From Collybiopsis luxurians FD-317 M1 (Eukaryota; Basidiomycota; Agaricomycetes; Agaricales; Omphalotaceae): 64,000 nt of DNA. Below are positions 1 to 9,772 of the stretch, piece by piece. The translations under genes and the position numbers were made by a program. Numbering within the stretch: the first letter of the stretch is position 1; the number at the start of each line of letters is the position of its first letter. The stretch spans positions 81,347 to 145,346 of the forward strand of contig KN834764.1 of NCBI GenBank assembly GCA_000827265.1, in the 5' to 3' direction. The notes under the pieces were generated by a model. That model had not been told where the DNA came from. It was given only the letters and a program-made list of their open reading frames with translations, and made no database searches.

Positions 1-256
1 GATATCCTCCCCGAATCAGTCCCGCGTTCGTGGCACCTTCATAATTTACAGAGAAATCGGGGTCGAGAAAGGTGGTCCCTTCTGTAGCTTTAATGAAGAC
101 AAAACTAATGCCGTTTGCAGCAACGGATGACCAATTGATGTCAGATCCTTGAAAATTCGAGACATCTATACCCTTGGGGCCATCAAGTTGCCTTGGCTCA
201 AAGGGTGCTGCGAGGACAGCAGGAAGAAGGGAGAGAAACAGGAGCGACTTTACCAT
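1..256 (-). CDS. GH25 lysozyme-like secreted muramidase, first exon (partial)
   Basis: First exon of a secreted glycoside hydrolase family 25 (Chalaropsis-type lysozyme) gene; the rest lies beyond the left window edge. It opens with a hydrophobic signal peptide (about residues 1-17), then a PRQLDGPKGIDVSNFQG stretch in which GIDVS carries the first family Asp, followed by FIKATEGTTFLDPDF and GLIRGGY. It is closely similar to the first exon of the downstream copy at 2260-3238, with many synonymous changes. GH25 enzymes cut the MurNAc-GlcNAc bond of bacterial peptidoglycan, so a bacteriolytic secreted role is inferred. Start: the ATG lines up with the start of the second copy and heads the signal peptide. 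Confidence 0.85.
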   Translation of the reverse strand, partial: MVKSLLFLSLLPAVLAAPFEPRQLDGPKGIDVSNFQGSDINWSSVAANGISFVFIKATEGTTFLDPDFSVNYEGATNAGLIRGGY

Positions 257-2259
257 GTTCGTTGACCTTCAGACGAGAGCCCATCACTCCGATCGACCTT
301 TATAGGTTCATCTCAAGTGTGAATCAATCCAGATAAGGTGCCCATGGTCAGCTAGAGGAAGTTGGGGCATATGCTCCATGATAGCGAAGCAGACACACAT
401 ATTCTTTCACCTTTGAATCAGGAAGACAACATTTGGACGGCGGCTTTGCCTCGAAGCCCCACTTGGACGGCTGTTAAGGGACCTGGTGAAATCATATTGT
501 ATACATTGAGAAAATTATCGTATGGCTGGTTGCAACGGTCCTGGGAAATGTCAAAGTCATTCTCTGCTTTGACTAGTCTGTGCGACTGGAAAAGCCGAAT
601 AAACGGACAAAGCTGGTACATTCGAGTCGTTATTACCGGGAAAGTTCAAATGGTGACTAGAATTCTTTCAGTCTTGTCGCATGATGGGGAAGAGCACCAT
701 CTAACTGTACTCCGTGCGACTGCTTTCCACAGACGAGAAATGTCAGAGAGAAATGGATAAAGTGTCAAAAGTAGGACCCTAAGGGTACATGACATCGAAG
801 CCAAGGTGGGTTTAATCTGAACTGAGCAGCGCACGTTCTCCTTTCTTCGCAATTCTTCTATCGATCCATGCTTCTAGTTGGCAGTTGCCATATGGAACCC
901 CTATGTAGAACTCTTCGGTTATCTTGCTGCATTTACACATAATGTCGAAAACGTGCTTGATAAAGCTTGCTGCTAGCATTGGCGTCTTGGATGTTCCGTG
1001 GTAAGCTTAGCGAAGCCGGCTTACCGGAGGATAAGGCAAGGGCGGCGATGAGTCACCCACGGTGCCGTTTAGGCGCCGGCATCTCTCTCTGCCTTCCACC
1101 CTCATCGCCGCCCCAAGCAGTCGCGTTTCGGAAGAAAATCCCCACCCTCCCGTCTCTCTATATCAAGCGTCCGACTATCAGCCGGGACGTTCCAGGCTCG
1201 CCTTAGCGCGGTAACACGATTCTGTTTTTACTTTCAGTCAGCAGCTGCCCACCCGCGCGGGGACAAGCCCCAGCCAAAACCCCTCGAAGCTAGGATTTGA
1301 CATAGTCCTTCGCAGGACTCTGCCTTTCCTCTCTCCTCTTTCCCATTTCCACGAAGGAGCATTGCCTTATTCATTGTTCGAACGCGTTCACGTGCCAAAC
1401 TTAATCGGACGTGCCAGACTAAGTAGAACCTCCGCGACGCGAATCGAGGCTCATTACACATGTCAAGACGCCTTCCCTATCGTCTGCCTTTATAATCTGA
1501 TTCTGTAGTTTTGCTAGATAGAGTACAGAGCCTACTTGGGTGAGCTATGTAAATCGAGGATTTTCGGAAATCGCCAACCTTAGAAAGACTCAAGAAAGAT
1601 TTGGAAATTTTTGATCCGACTACAATCTGCAAGCTTTCTCTACAAGAAAAAGATTCTCCGATTGTTGTTCTTTCAATCAAGTAATCGGGTCTTTACCAAC
1701 TAAATGGATCGGCCACATCGGTGAAGGAACCAATATCAATACAGTCATAATGAAGTGGGTTATGCAGATGGGACCATGGCATGTTGTACTTGTAGAGTAC
1801 TTGTAGAGTACGTAGTTAGTTTCCGACTTATTTCCTTATGGCATCTGACTGAAATTTTTTGCACAGAGTGGGATCATAAGCTGAAGGGTGCGGGCTTATT
1901 GGTACAGAATCCGAAGACAATCCACGGATTAATTCAAACTCCAATGATGAGGCTGGTTCACTTGGAAGCGAATTCGGAGCGAGTTGGTTGGAACAGAGAA
2001 TTGGGTTCGGAGCGGAGCTTAGGAATTCATTGCAAGCTACAGTAGCCTTGTTTTCCTCGCTATCGTTATGGAGCTACACTGATTTATGATTATCGCAATT
2101 TTTATTCGTGCAAGCCATCGATATAGAATATATTTAGTAACTACAATTCGCCAGAAATGAAGCGGACTTATCCTGAGCGATGATCTTAAGACCCTTTCGC
2201 TATGCTTTGAGGGAAAAAATTGGTTAATCGTTTCACTTAGCGCAGAAGGCACTTGCTAC
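257..2259. other. Intergenic region between tandem GH25 genes
   Basis: No convincing gene. Bases 257 to about 870 are the upstream region of the first GH25 copy and align, with divergence, to the upstream region of the second copy (3239 to about 3850). Bases about 985-1290 hold a diverged member of a repeat family also seen at 21400-21620. The rest shows no clear coding, RNA or repeat signal. Confidence 0.6.
985..1290. repeat. Diverged dispersed repeat related to 21400-21620
   Basis: Shared blocks in the same order include GCCGGCTTACCGGAGGAT versus GCTGGCTCATCGGAGGAT, GATGAGTCA versus AATGAGTCA, AGCGTCCGACTATCAG versus AGCGTTCGACTCTCAG followed by CCGGGACGTT, and TAGCGCGGTAA. At 21.4 kb this sequence adjoins the right arm of the large inverted repeat, so this copy is probably a detached piece of the same element or of its 5' flank. 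Confidence 0.55.
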
Positions 2260-3238
2260 TTACTTGCTTAAACCAGCTGCATCGCCATTGAAGACGTCCT
2301 GGTCTCCAGGATTAGGGCCAGACTCAGCATACTGCCAAAAGGTGGCGACGCTACGGTACGAGGGCCTTTGGTGAGCAAAGAGCGAGTTCAAGGCTATCCA
2401 ACGACTTACGGCCAACCGGCAGGGAGAGTTCCAATTGTAGAAGCATAGCGGGCTATGTATAGTGGGTTATTACCCGCAAATGCGGCGCTATTCCCTGTAC
2501 AGGTCGTCCACCAATCTGTAGTAGTATAGATGACTACCGATAGTTAGTATGTCAGCTGTAATCTCTGAAAAAAAAGAAAAACAGAACTGACTAGGGAATC
2601 TATTGCATAACGGTGTCATCATTCATTCAGATGAAACAGAAGTGAGAGTCTGGAGAACGACGCTAATCACCTGCCAGTAGCGGCCTCATAGGTATTCGAA
2701 AAGTCCTCAATCCAAGATACCATCCCAGAGGCACTCAGGCCATAGCATTCAGCGCCATCAGGGTTGTCTTGAACGCAATGATTAAACAGGGCCATATGGA
2801 CTAAGGGATCGACCTGCTCACATTCGATATCCAGCACACCAGGCAGGGTTATTCCGTCGGCGGACCAACCACCTGAAGCTACCGTCAATGCGGAGCTGCA
2901 GAAAACCCAGCTACTAACTTACCGCCATGAGCAAGGAAAAAGTTTGCTTGCACAGCGCCGGAGCTGATATCAGGATGCGCGAAATGATAACCTCCCCGAA
3001 TCAGTCCAGCGTTCGTAGCGCCCTCATAATTTGCGGAGAAGTCGGGGTCAAGAAAGGTCGTCCCTTCCGTAGCTTTGATAAAGACAAAACTGATACCGTT
3101 TGCAGCAACTGAAGACCAATCGATGGATCCTTGAAAGTGTGAAACATCTATACCCTGCGGACCATCAAGCTGCCTTGGTTCAAGAGGTGATGCGAGGACA
3201 GCAGAAAGAAGAGAAAGAAACAAAAGCGATTTTGCCAT
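2260..3238 (-). CDS. GH25 lysozyme-like secreted muramidase (second tandem copy)
   Basis: Secreted GH25 muramidase, about 200 residues, in four or five exons. Exon 1 (3238-2923) encodes a signal peptide, GIDVSHFQG, FIKATEGTTFLDPDF and GGYHFAHP. After a 44-bp intron (2922-2879), exon 2 (2878 to about 2674) encodes LPGVLDIE, the DxE catalytic signature, ending at TYEAATGR. Further exons are readable at about 2545-2410 (VIYTTTDWWTTCTG, ARYASTIGTLPAGW) and 2353-2260 (VATFWQYAESG, FNGDAAGLSK, stop). Length and order match fungal GH25. The exon 2/3 junction is one base out of phase with the obvious acceptor, so either the true acceptor was missed or this copy has a small indel. Catalytic Asp and Glu are present. 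Expression as a functional enzyme is likely but unproven. Confidence 0.8.
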
Positions 3239-3860
3239 GTTTGTTGACCTTCAGGCCAAAGCCCATTTCTCCGATCTGTCTTTATAGATTGGTCTCAAGA
3301 GTGAATCAATTCGAAGCACTGTTAAAGAAAGTTGGTTCATATGCTTCTGAAACGCGAGGTCGACCCACGTATTTTTTCGACTTTGATTAAGGAAGAGATT
3401 TATAAGGCAGTTTTGTCTCGGGCCCCACTTGGACAGTTAGTGAGGGAACTGGTGATTTCATATTCATATCGCATATTCTGAGGAATCTATCGCATGGTCC
3501 TGTATGATAAGTCGCAACGCTCCTGGGAGAAATGTCAGGACTGTCCTATGATATCTTCCTTTGACTGGTCTACGTGACTTAGAAAACCGAACAGAACGAC
3601 AAAATTGGTGTTAGGAATGACATTTAAGTTGTTACGGTGGTATTCCGCATCTTTGAGCTGCATGATAGAGATCATTTGCCAAACTACCGTCTTAAACTCC
3701 ATGTGACTGCGTCCCAAGAAAAAGGCTACGAAGAGAAGCAAAAAGAAGGAATATCGCGTCGGGGATACCATCTGAATCAAACGGGTAGAATCAAGTCTGA
3801 ACTCTCACCAGAACAGTAGGATATTCTTTTCTCCTCGCGATCTTTTCGTCTACTTGCAAC
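2975..3860. repeat. Tandem segmental duplication of GH25 gene plus upstream DNA (copy 2)
   Basis: This segment aligns to bases 1 to about 870 in the same orientation with an offset of about 2.98 kb. The match covers the first exon and several hundred bases of upstream DNA, including shared upstream blocks such as GTTGACCTTCAG and the CCCCACTTGGACGG/CCCCACTTGGACAG box. Upstream divergence is high, so the duplication is old. Confidence 0.75.
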
Positions 3861-5885
3861 TGCTTCGGACTTCCGATTTCCGTTATCATAGTTCAAGAAT
3901 AGACACGTTCACGTGCCAGATCATTGATGACGCGTCAAACTTCAATAAACTTCATCACCGAGCCAGAGTTAAAATCCGTTCCAAGACGTCTAGCACCTCA
4001 TCGCACGCCAGTTCAATGGCCCCCATCCAGAATCTTAGCTACCTCTAACTACCGGAGCCAGAAGTCTCATCATAACTTTGCTAAATTGTTTGTCCGCCGT
4101 CTACCGTCGAGCCTCAGCTGTATATTGGTGTAAAAACGGTGAGAGGCATCAAAGCTCTCCGCGATACAGCTTTCTTGAAAGCTGTTGATCAGTGATACTT
4201 ATATTACTTGAGTCTAGATCATTTATTACAAGTATTGCTCGATGAATGATCTGAGCTATAACCTCCTGTTACTTGCTCCATCACTGACTAGCACTGATCT
4301 CACAACACGAGCTTCCAGGACCAGGCTACAAGGCAAGCATGGGCTCTATATGCTTGCCACTACCAGAAGTCAACCAAGCAACATGGGATGGCGAAGAGTC
4401 GGCGTGAGCCCCCTTTCTCAGCTCTTCAGTCATTGCCCAGCCTTGCTTTCAAGTTTGCGAGAATGCTCGATATTAGGCTCCACTTCCGTGGAGGCCGTTT
4501 TGTTTAAGAGCGTTGTAGTAGTTGGAAACGTTCAAGTTACGCTTCAGACTCTTTCGCTGCCATAACATCGACATCGGTATCACAGATAGGATCCAGATGG
4601 TACGCATACAAGAACCATAGAATCTTGAAGTGAATCCGTGTGCGGTAGTGTACGCGATCCTCACTCGCACACCACCTCCCACTACTTCCCAAAATCCCAA
4701 AGTTTTTACGATATGTAATTAGAGTGACAGGGTTCTTCAAAATGGCACCCAGATATCTTTGTCTGTCCCGCTTTGGTACACACGCCAACGCCAAAGTACA
4801 ACCGTATCAGGCTTAATGACCTGCCAGCTTGGCGTCGTTCAGTTTTTTATTATGCGAAGAACATATGTTGCACTTTATGGAGTCTGGACCATGCCCGGAA
4901 CTTGCGTCAGTGACAATGTGAGAAGGAATATCGCTCACTGGTGGTGTGAGCTGAACCAAGCTTGCTGATTGCACTAACGTTAGCACGGTCTGTGCAGATT
5001 GCGACTCCGTACAACCGAATTGCAAGTCAACGGCGTTTCTTGGGCTCTCAACAATACTATCATTGATAAATATCAAGGATCTGCATTTCTATGTAGTACG
5101 AGTTGCGCAGCAAAACTTTAGGTATTTGCTCGAGTCTGCAAGCACGAACAGGGAAGCAGAAATTGTGGAAGTTTGGCGCATCATACTACCTTGCCACAAA
5201 ATTGTCAATGGAGGCAACATCCGATCCAAACATGCCGGGCGGTTTGTGAGACATCCAGAGACATAGCCGGAAGAGGGGGACGAGGAAGCGAGATCATAGA
5301 ATGAACATGAAAATGAAATTGGACTGCGATTGGGCAATATCTGCCGGAAGGACCGATTTAACAGGAAAGGACAGTGGAGGAGGTGAATCCCGAGAAGGGG
5401 GAAGTTAAGGATAATGGTAACAGGGAGTTTAGAAGAGGGAGTAGATAACTGAAGTTTGACGGGAGAGAGCGAAGGAGTTCCGGCCAAACAGTATAAGTAG
5501 GGTATGAATTAACCTGGCAGGGAGGTGAACACTGAAATGGTGCTGAATATGCGATACGGAGATTCGTTGACAGCTGTTCATACTTACCCGAGACCGGACG
5601 GTACGACTCACCAACGCATCAAGTGCACCATACATATAAAGCGCATAACTTGCCCAGCGGGTTAATCTCTAACGCTGGTTCGGTACGTGCATGTTTTCTC
5701 TGGGAATCGAATCTACTCTACGTGCAGTTTTGATTCTTGCTTTACATAGTTCTACGATCTACAAAGGTTGGACATATATTTGCAGGTCAAATCTCCGTTT
5801 CATCATCATTGGTACGCTCAGGCTCTATTATCGTTCTGAGATACCTTCTGATACATGATTTGTTAAAGCTATTGGATTCTCCTCT
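3861..5885. other. Intergenic DNA, no supported gene
   Basis: Short open frames occur on both strands, but none shows a recognisable domain, a coherent intron-exon chain or a codon pattern like the neighbours. A minus-strand stretch near 5640-5500 has GT/AG-like signals but no recognisable product. I see nothing else here. Confidence 0.5.
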
Positions 5886-6420
5886 ATGCTTCTAATTTCG
5901 CGTCTCATCACTCTGTGCTTCATTCTTGGCAGTTTTCTGACAGTGGCTGTCCCTCTCTCGGATCGTGCTGATGCGGAATCCAAAAGACCTGGAGGGAATT
6001 GTGCGATTGTCCTGATGTTAATTTCTTCCACGATCCTGACCATTTGATACTCTCGACCCTTTAGCCAGACTCCTTCTGAAGCTTCTGACAGAATACAAAG
6101 CGCACCCAGATCAAAATGGTCCCGCATTGACTATGGGGGCTCACGGCTTCGCCTTTCTAATCGATGAAGAATTGCACAAAAGCGTCTTTTATTTTGCATG
6201 GGATAGCAGGCATTCGGGTAGACCTAGCCGTGGAAAGTCTCTCGACTTGGGATGTTTTGTCTACTTTCGCAATCAGGACGAGATGAAGAACACCTGGCTG
6301 CAAATCAAGGCATTAAAGCCTGATTCGAAACATGAGTTTGTAGAAGAAGTACTGGATGTTCTGCAGAAAGGTGGTCATATATCGAGCAAACCCAAAATTG
6401 ACCAGAAGCTGCTCGACTGA
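5886..6420 (+). CDS. Small secreted protein, hypothetical
   Basis: Probable two-exon gene of about 145 residues. Exon 1 starts at the ATG at 5886 and encodes a strong signal peptide (MLLISRLITLCFILGSF, cleavage near AVPLSDRADA). An intron ending at the CTTTAG near 6065 joins it to a frame running to the TGA at 6420, through LLLKLLTEYKAHPDQNGPA, GAHGFAFLIDEELHKSVFYF and FVEEVLDVLQKGGHI. The donor is uncertain; two GT sites give compatible phase. No family recognised. Charged, helix-prone and lacking cysteines in the mature part, it does not look like a typical cysteine-rich effector. Confidence 0.55.
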
Positions 6421-6589
6421 TGGACATACTTTCCTGTCCTTACTGTATGTAGTTGCTTCCAGAAGCTTGGTTGCTGCGCTTGTTAATTAGCTGCTTGTTA
6501 TTTGTACTCATTATTCAGCGAGAATAGTTCATCTTCTTTATCACAGTAAGAAAGGCTAGCAACGTCGTTGAAATTCCTCTCAGTGGGAG

Positions 6590-6860
6590 AACGGGGCCCA
6601 AAATTGTCTCGTTAGACCTACTTCAATCATGAACCAATAGAACCTACACATTCGTTCATTTATGGACATTATTAGGGACTGAATCCCCACACCATACTAA
6701 CAGTCGACGTAGCAAATCCCACGACTATCGGAGCCAGGAAAACTACACCAACGGTAAGAGTTTGGTTGTAAAGAGCGAGTACTGGGTACGGAGACACATG
6801 GGTCGATGCAGCCTCATGATACGATCAATATGCTTGAGGCATATTCGATGTTCCGTGGCG
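6590..6860 (-). pseudogene. Decayed 3' fragment of a DUF6533-like membrane protein gene
   Basis: On the minus strand the frame reads VLALYNQTLTVGV, IVVGFATSTVSMVWGF and then a stop. This parallels VFALYSRSLPVGL and IVVGFAGSTVSIVWGF in the gene at 7503-8877. The non-coding flank (CCCCACACCATACTAACAGTCGAC and neighbours) also aligns to 8110-8350. Only this piece of the gene remains. Confidence 0.7.
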
Positions 6861-6977
6861 CGACAAGTTGCCATTCCTAATATCACAATCTCATGAATTC
6901 GTCCACTCAAACCAAGCTCAGTAGAAGACAAAACCGTTGGTTGTCGAAACAGTTCAAAGTGTCGGGCATTCTAAAAC

Positions 6978-6987
6978 AAAAAAAAAA
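6978..6987 (-). terminator. Pol III T-run terminator of tRNA-Arg copy 1
   Basis: A run of ten A on the plus strand, so ten T on the tRNA strand, begins about 19 bases after the tRNA 3' end. This is the expected RNA polymerase III terminator. Confidence 0.75.
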
Positions 6988-7005
6988 TAAATTCTATCAC
7001 GATTA

Positions 7006-7088
7006 TGACCACCGCAGGACTCGAACCTGCAACCTTTTGGTACGCTCAGCAATCGAAGCCAAACGCGCTACCATTGCGCCAGGTAGCC
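7006..7088 (-). tRNA. tRNA-Arg(UCG) with short intron, copy 1
   Basis: Cloverleaf fits on the minus strand. Acceptor GGCTACC pairs with GGTGGTC (discriminator A); the D arm is GCGC/GCGC; anticodon stem TTTGG pairs with CCAAA; the T arm GCAGG/CCTGC has loop TTCGAGT. The anticodon loop carries TCG at positions 34-36. An intron of about 11 bases (TTGCTGAGCGT) sits after position 37, the canonical place. The A box (TGGCGCAATGG) and B box (GGTTCGAGTCC) are intact. Reads CGA arginine codons. Identical to copy 2 at 9608-9690. Confidence 0.92.
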
Positions 7089-7502
7089 ATAAAACCTTGT
7101 TACCAATCGACTCCTGATTATCAGACGCTAATGAACGCGCCGGGAACGTTGCACCTGTGGCTTCAAGTAGCTCCTCCATGAATACATTTTTTGGAATTAA
7201 GAATGTGGGTTCGGTAAGCTGAGCCTAGAGCCTTGAAGAAAGTCGACCCATGGAAGACCGCTATTCATTCGACCACTAATTGAACGCTCAACGGCTTCCT
7301 CGAGCTCTTTTTTAAGAACGAGATCACTTTTCTTGAACCCAAATTGTACTGGCCAGGGCGCGTTTTCCACATTCTATATCATTACTCAGTGGCCATGCGA
7401 GTATGGTAAGGTTCAAGTTCATTTTAAGTGGGATCGCTGGGCCGTTCACATTTACTGACCGTTATGCAGAAAAAAATGTAGGTAACAAATTACATTTACA
7501 AG
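7089..7502. other. Intergenic DNA between tRNA copy 1 and the DUF6533-like gene
   Basis: No gene, RNA or repeat recognised. Confidence 0.5.
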
Positions 7503-8877
7503 TTATCTTTCTCTATTATTCCCGTCTTCAGGTACTGTAGTGGCTCTTAATTCCTCATTCAATAAAGTAGATGTATCCCAGGGTGCCTCCCATGTTGTCA
7601 AATCTTCTATGGTAGTGAGCTCTATTTGGTCGCTTGATTTGGAGGAAGATGCCACATCAACGGACAAGGCCTGGAGGTTGAGAATGGTTCGGGTACCCTG
7701 AAAATCACTCGATAACTGAGAATGGAGTAAAGTAAAAATCTGTTCACATACCGAAGCGGAAATCAACGTTATAAGAAGTCTTTCACAGATATGAGATATT
7801 GGTTATGCGAAATCTGACAAGGCGACTGACGGAAAAACGAAAACGAAACCAAGTGATGTTCCTCTCTTGAGAACTCCGACACAAATCGCAACCATTGCCA
7901 CTAGAGACGTGTTAACTTGGAAAACTGTACGAGAGAAGTAGCATGGGGCTAGCGCAATACCTAAGACACCTGTGAGAATCTTTAAACCATCTCGATTCAC
8001 CACAGAAATTAAAGCGGGTCGAAATAATAAGGTTCGACGAAAATCCCAAACTGTGCGTTTGAAAGCTAATCCGTGCAGAATGAGTTGAACGGCTGACTCC
8101 TCACAGCTACATTGCTGTTAGACATCATATTTCAATCACGAACCGATAGAACCCTTACACAAGAATCAAAATAGGATTGTGCCGTCGTTCAGTCCTGGAC
8201 ATTTTGGGGGAGCAATGCTCGGTAAATTTGATTTTCACACGAACGAATCCCCACACTATACTAACAGTCGACCCAGCAAATCCTACGACAATCAGAACCA
8301 GGAGAAATAGACCAACGGGAAGACTTCGGCTGTAGAGAGCAAATACTGGAAAAGGGACACGTCAGCAAAATAGAGAGAATGACAAAGACAGAGATGAAAC
8401 CTCGAAGCATGAGGATTAAATGCAATATGAGCAGCATGCATTGACAGGATATAATGCGAAACAAGATCAAAGACATGCAGGGAAGTTGTAAACTTTGCTT
8501 GTGCTCAGCAGTTACGACACTAGCCATAACTATGTCCGCACTGACGTTCTCCAGTTCAGTTTGTGCTCCAACGAAGCTATAGTTACTCACATGTGGATTG
8601 CAATTGCCAAATAGCGGGCCAGAATAAACAGACCCCGCACGAGGGTCAGTTGGAAAGGTCTCCTAGTAAATATATGAGGGCTCTCCAAAAGAACCGAAGG
8701 GAAGGTTGACTCACTTCCATATGTGCTCCAGTTCTTGTTTTCTAGACGAGATGACATCACATCCAGTGAGCAACAATCCCAATACTTCGAAGGTATTAGC
8801 ATTGATGTCCTCGTCCTTCTAGCCACCTAACAGGCCCGAGTTTCACACTTACTGGATCCACCTAGTCGCTCCGACAT
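7503..8877 (-). CDS. DUF6533-like multi-pass membrane protein
   Basis: Minus-strand gene of about six exons, typical of the large DUF6533 membrane-protein family of mushroom-forming fungi, whose function is unknown. Readable segments in order: possible start MSERLGGS at 8877; GLLLTGCDVISSRKQELEHI W, the DUF6533 core (about 8770-8710); FQLTLVRGLFILARYLA (about 8660-8595); a transmembrane LLILHLILML run joined by a clear intron to VFALYSRSLPVGLFLLVL (8400-8280); GLKILTGVLGIALAPC (about 7990-7950); and the tail GTRTILNLQALSVDVASS with an acidic end at the TAA of 7503. Start and several junctions are tentative. A decayed partial paralog lies at 6590-6860. Frames across exons are consistent with a working gene. 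Confidence 0.65.
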
Positions 8878-9581
8878 CCCAGGGATGGATAATATCAAAC
8901 GAGAGCTGGAATAAAGTGGTTTTAAGTACTTATCCACTGAATATAATACAGGGATCAGGGAAGACTGACATGCAATGTATTATTCGGTCAAAATACATAC
9001 AATAAATATACCTTTCGGTCCCGAGTTCCTAATAATGGTCTTGGGGATGTTGAAGGATGTTGACAGGTTATGGATATTGGCATTTTCAAAAATAGCTGAA
9101 ATAAAGAGGAACGAAGACCTTCCGCTTGCAATTGGTGATTCGGGCTTATCAGAAAACATTTTTTTGACTCAAAATTTGCATTTAAAACTCCAAATTTTGA
9201 CTTACCTGAACCGAAAATGGGTCGAGTATCATGGCAAGTGGTGAATATCAGGCTCGCATAACGAATTGCTTAATCTTGTATTATTTAAATAGCATTTGGG
9301 TTCAATTAAATCTAGTGGAGAACATATAAAAGAAGTTAAAAGCGAGTTAGCTTGAATCCTCTGCACCCGCCCCAGCGGACCCGTGCTCGAATTTTATTTA
9401 GCTCGCGTGGGAGGCTTTCCTGCCTACTTAAAATTGGTCAGATATATTTGTCGTATTATGTAAATAGATACCCATGGCGCACTGGGTCGATAAGTTCTCA
9501 TGAACCACTCGTCAAATCAAGCTGAGGGGAAACGAACCATAGTACCCACCCGCAAACTCATTGAAAGTGTCAGGCATTAAG
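8878..9581. other. Intergenic DNA
   Basis: No gene recognised. From about 9490 the sequence aligns with the flank of tRNA copy 1 (about 6890-7005), marking the duplicated unit. Confidence 0.5.
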
Positions 9582-9588
9582 AAAAAAA
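9582..9588 (-). terminator. Pol III T-run terminator of tRNA-Arg copy 2
   Basis: Seven A on the plus strand, so seven T on the tRNA strand, 20 bases beyond the tRNA 3' end. Confidence 0.7.
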
Positions 9589-9607
9589 GTATCCTCTATC
9601 GAACGTA

Positions 9608-9690
9608 TGACCACCGCAGGACTCGAACCTGCAACCTTTTGGTACGCTCAGCAATCGAAGCCAAACGCGCTACCATTGCGCCAGGTAGCC
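9608..9690 (-). tRNA. tRNA-Arg(UCG) with short intron, copy 2
   Basis: Identical over its full length to the tRNA at 7006-7088, with the same cloverleaf, TCG anticodon, intron of about 11 bases and A and B boxes. Flanking DNA on the 3' side of the tRNA (about 9490-9607) also resembles the flank of copy 1, so the two arose by segmental duplication. Confidence 0.92.
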
Positions 9691-9772
9691 ATAAACAACA
9701 CGGGGTTTTCACCTATTCAGAGGCCCGAGTGTTTGGGCCCTCGAACAGTAACATTGAGTAAAAATCAATGCT

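Noticed and set aside
2260..2880. GH25 copy 2 as truncated after exon 2
   Set aside because: Later exons were found further along (VIYTTTDWW, ATFWQYAESG, terminal GLSK), so the gene is near full length; only one junction phase is unresolved.
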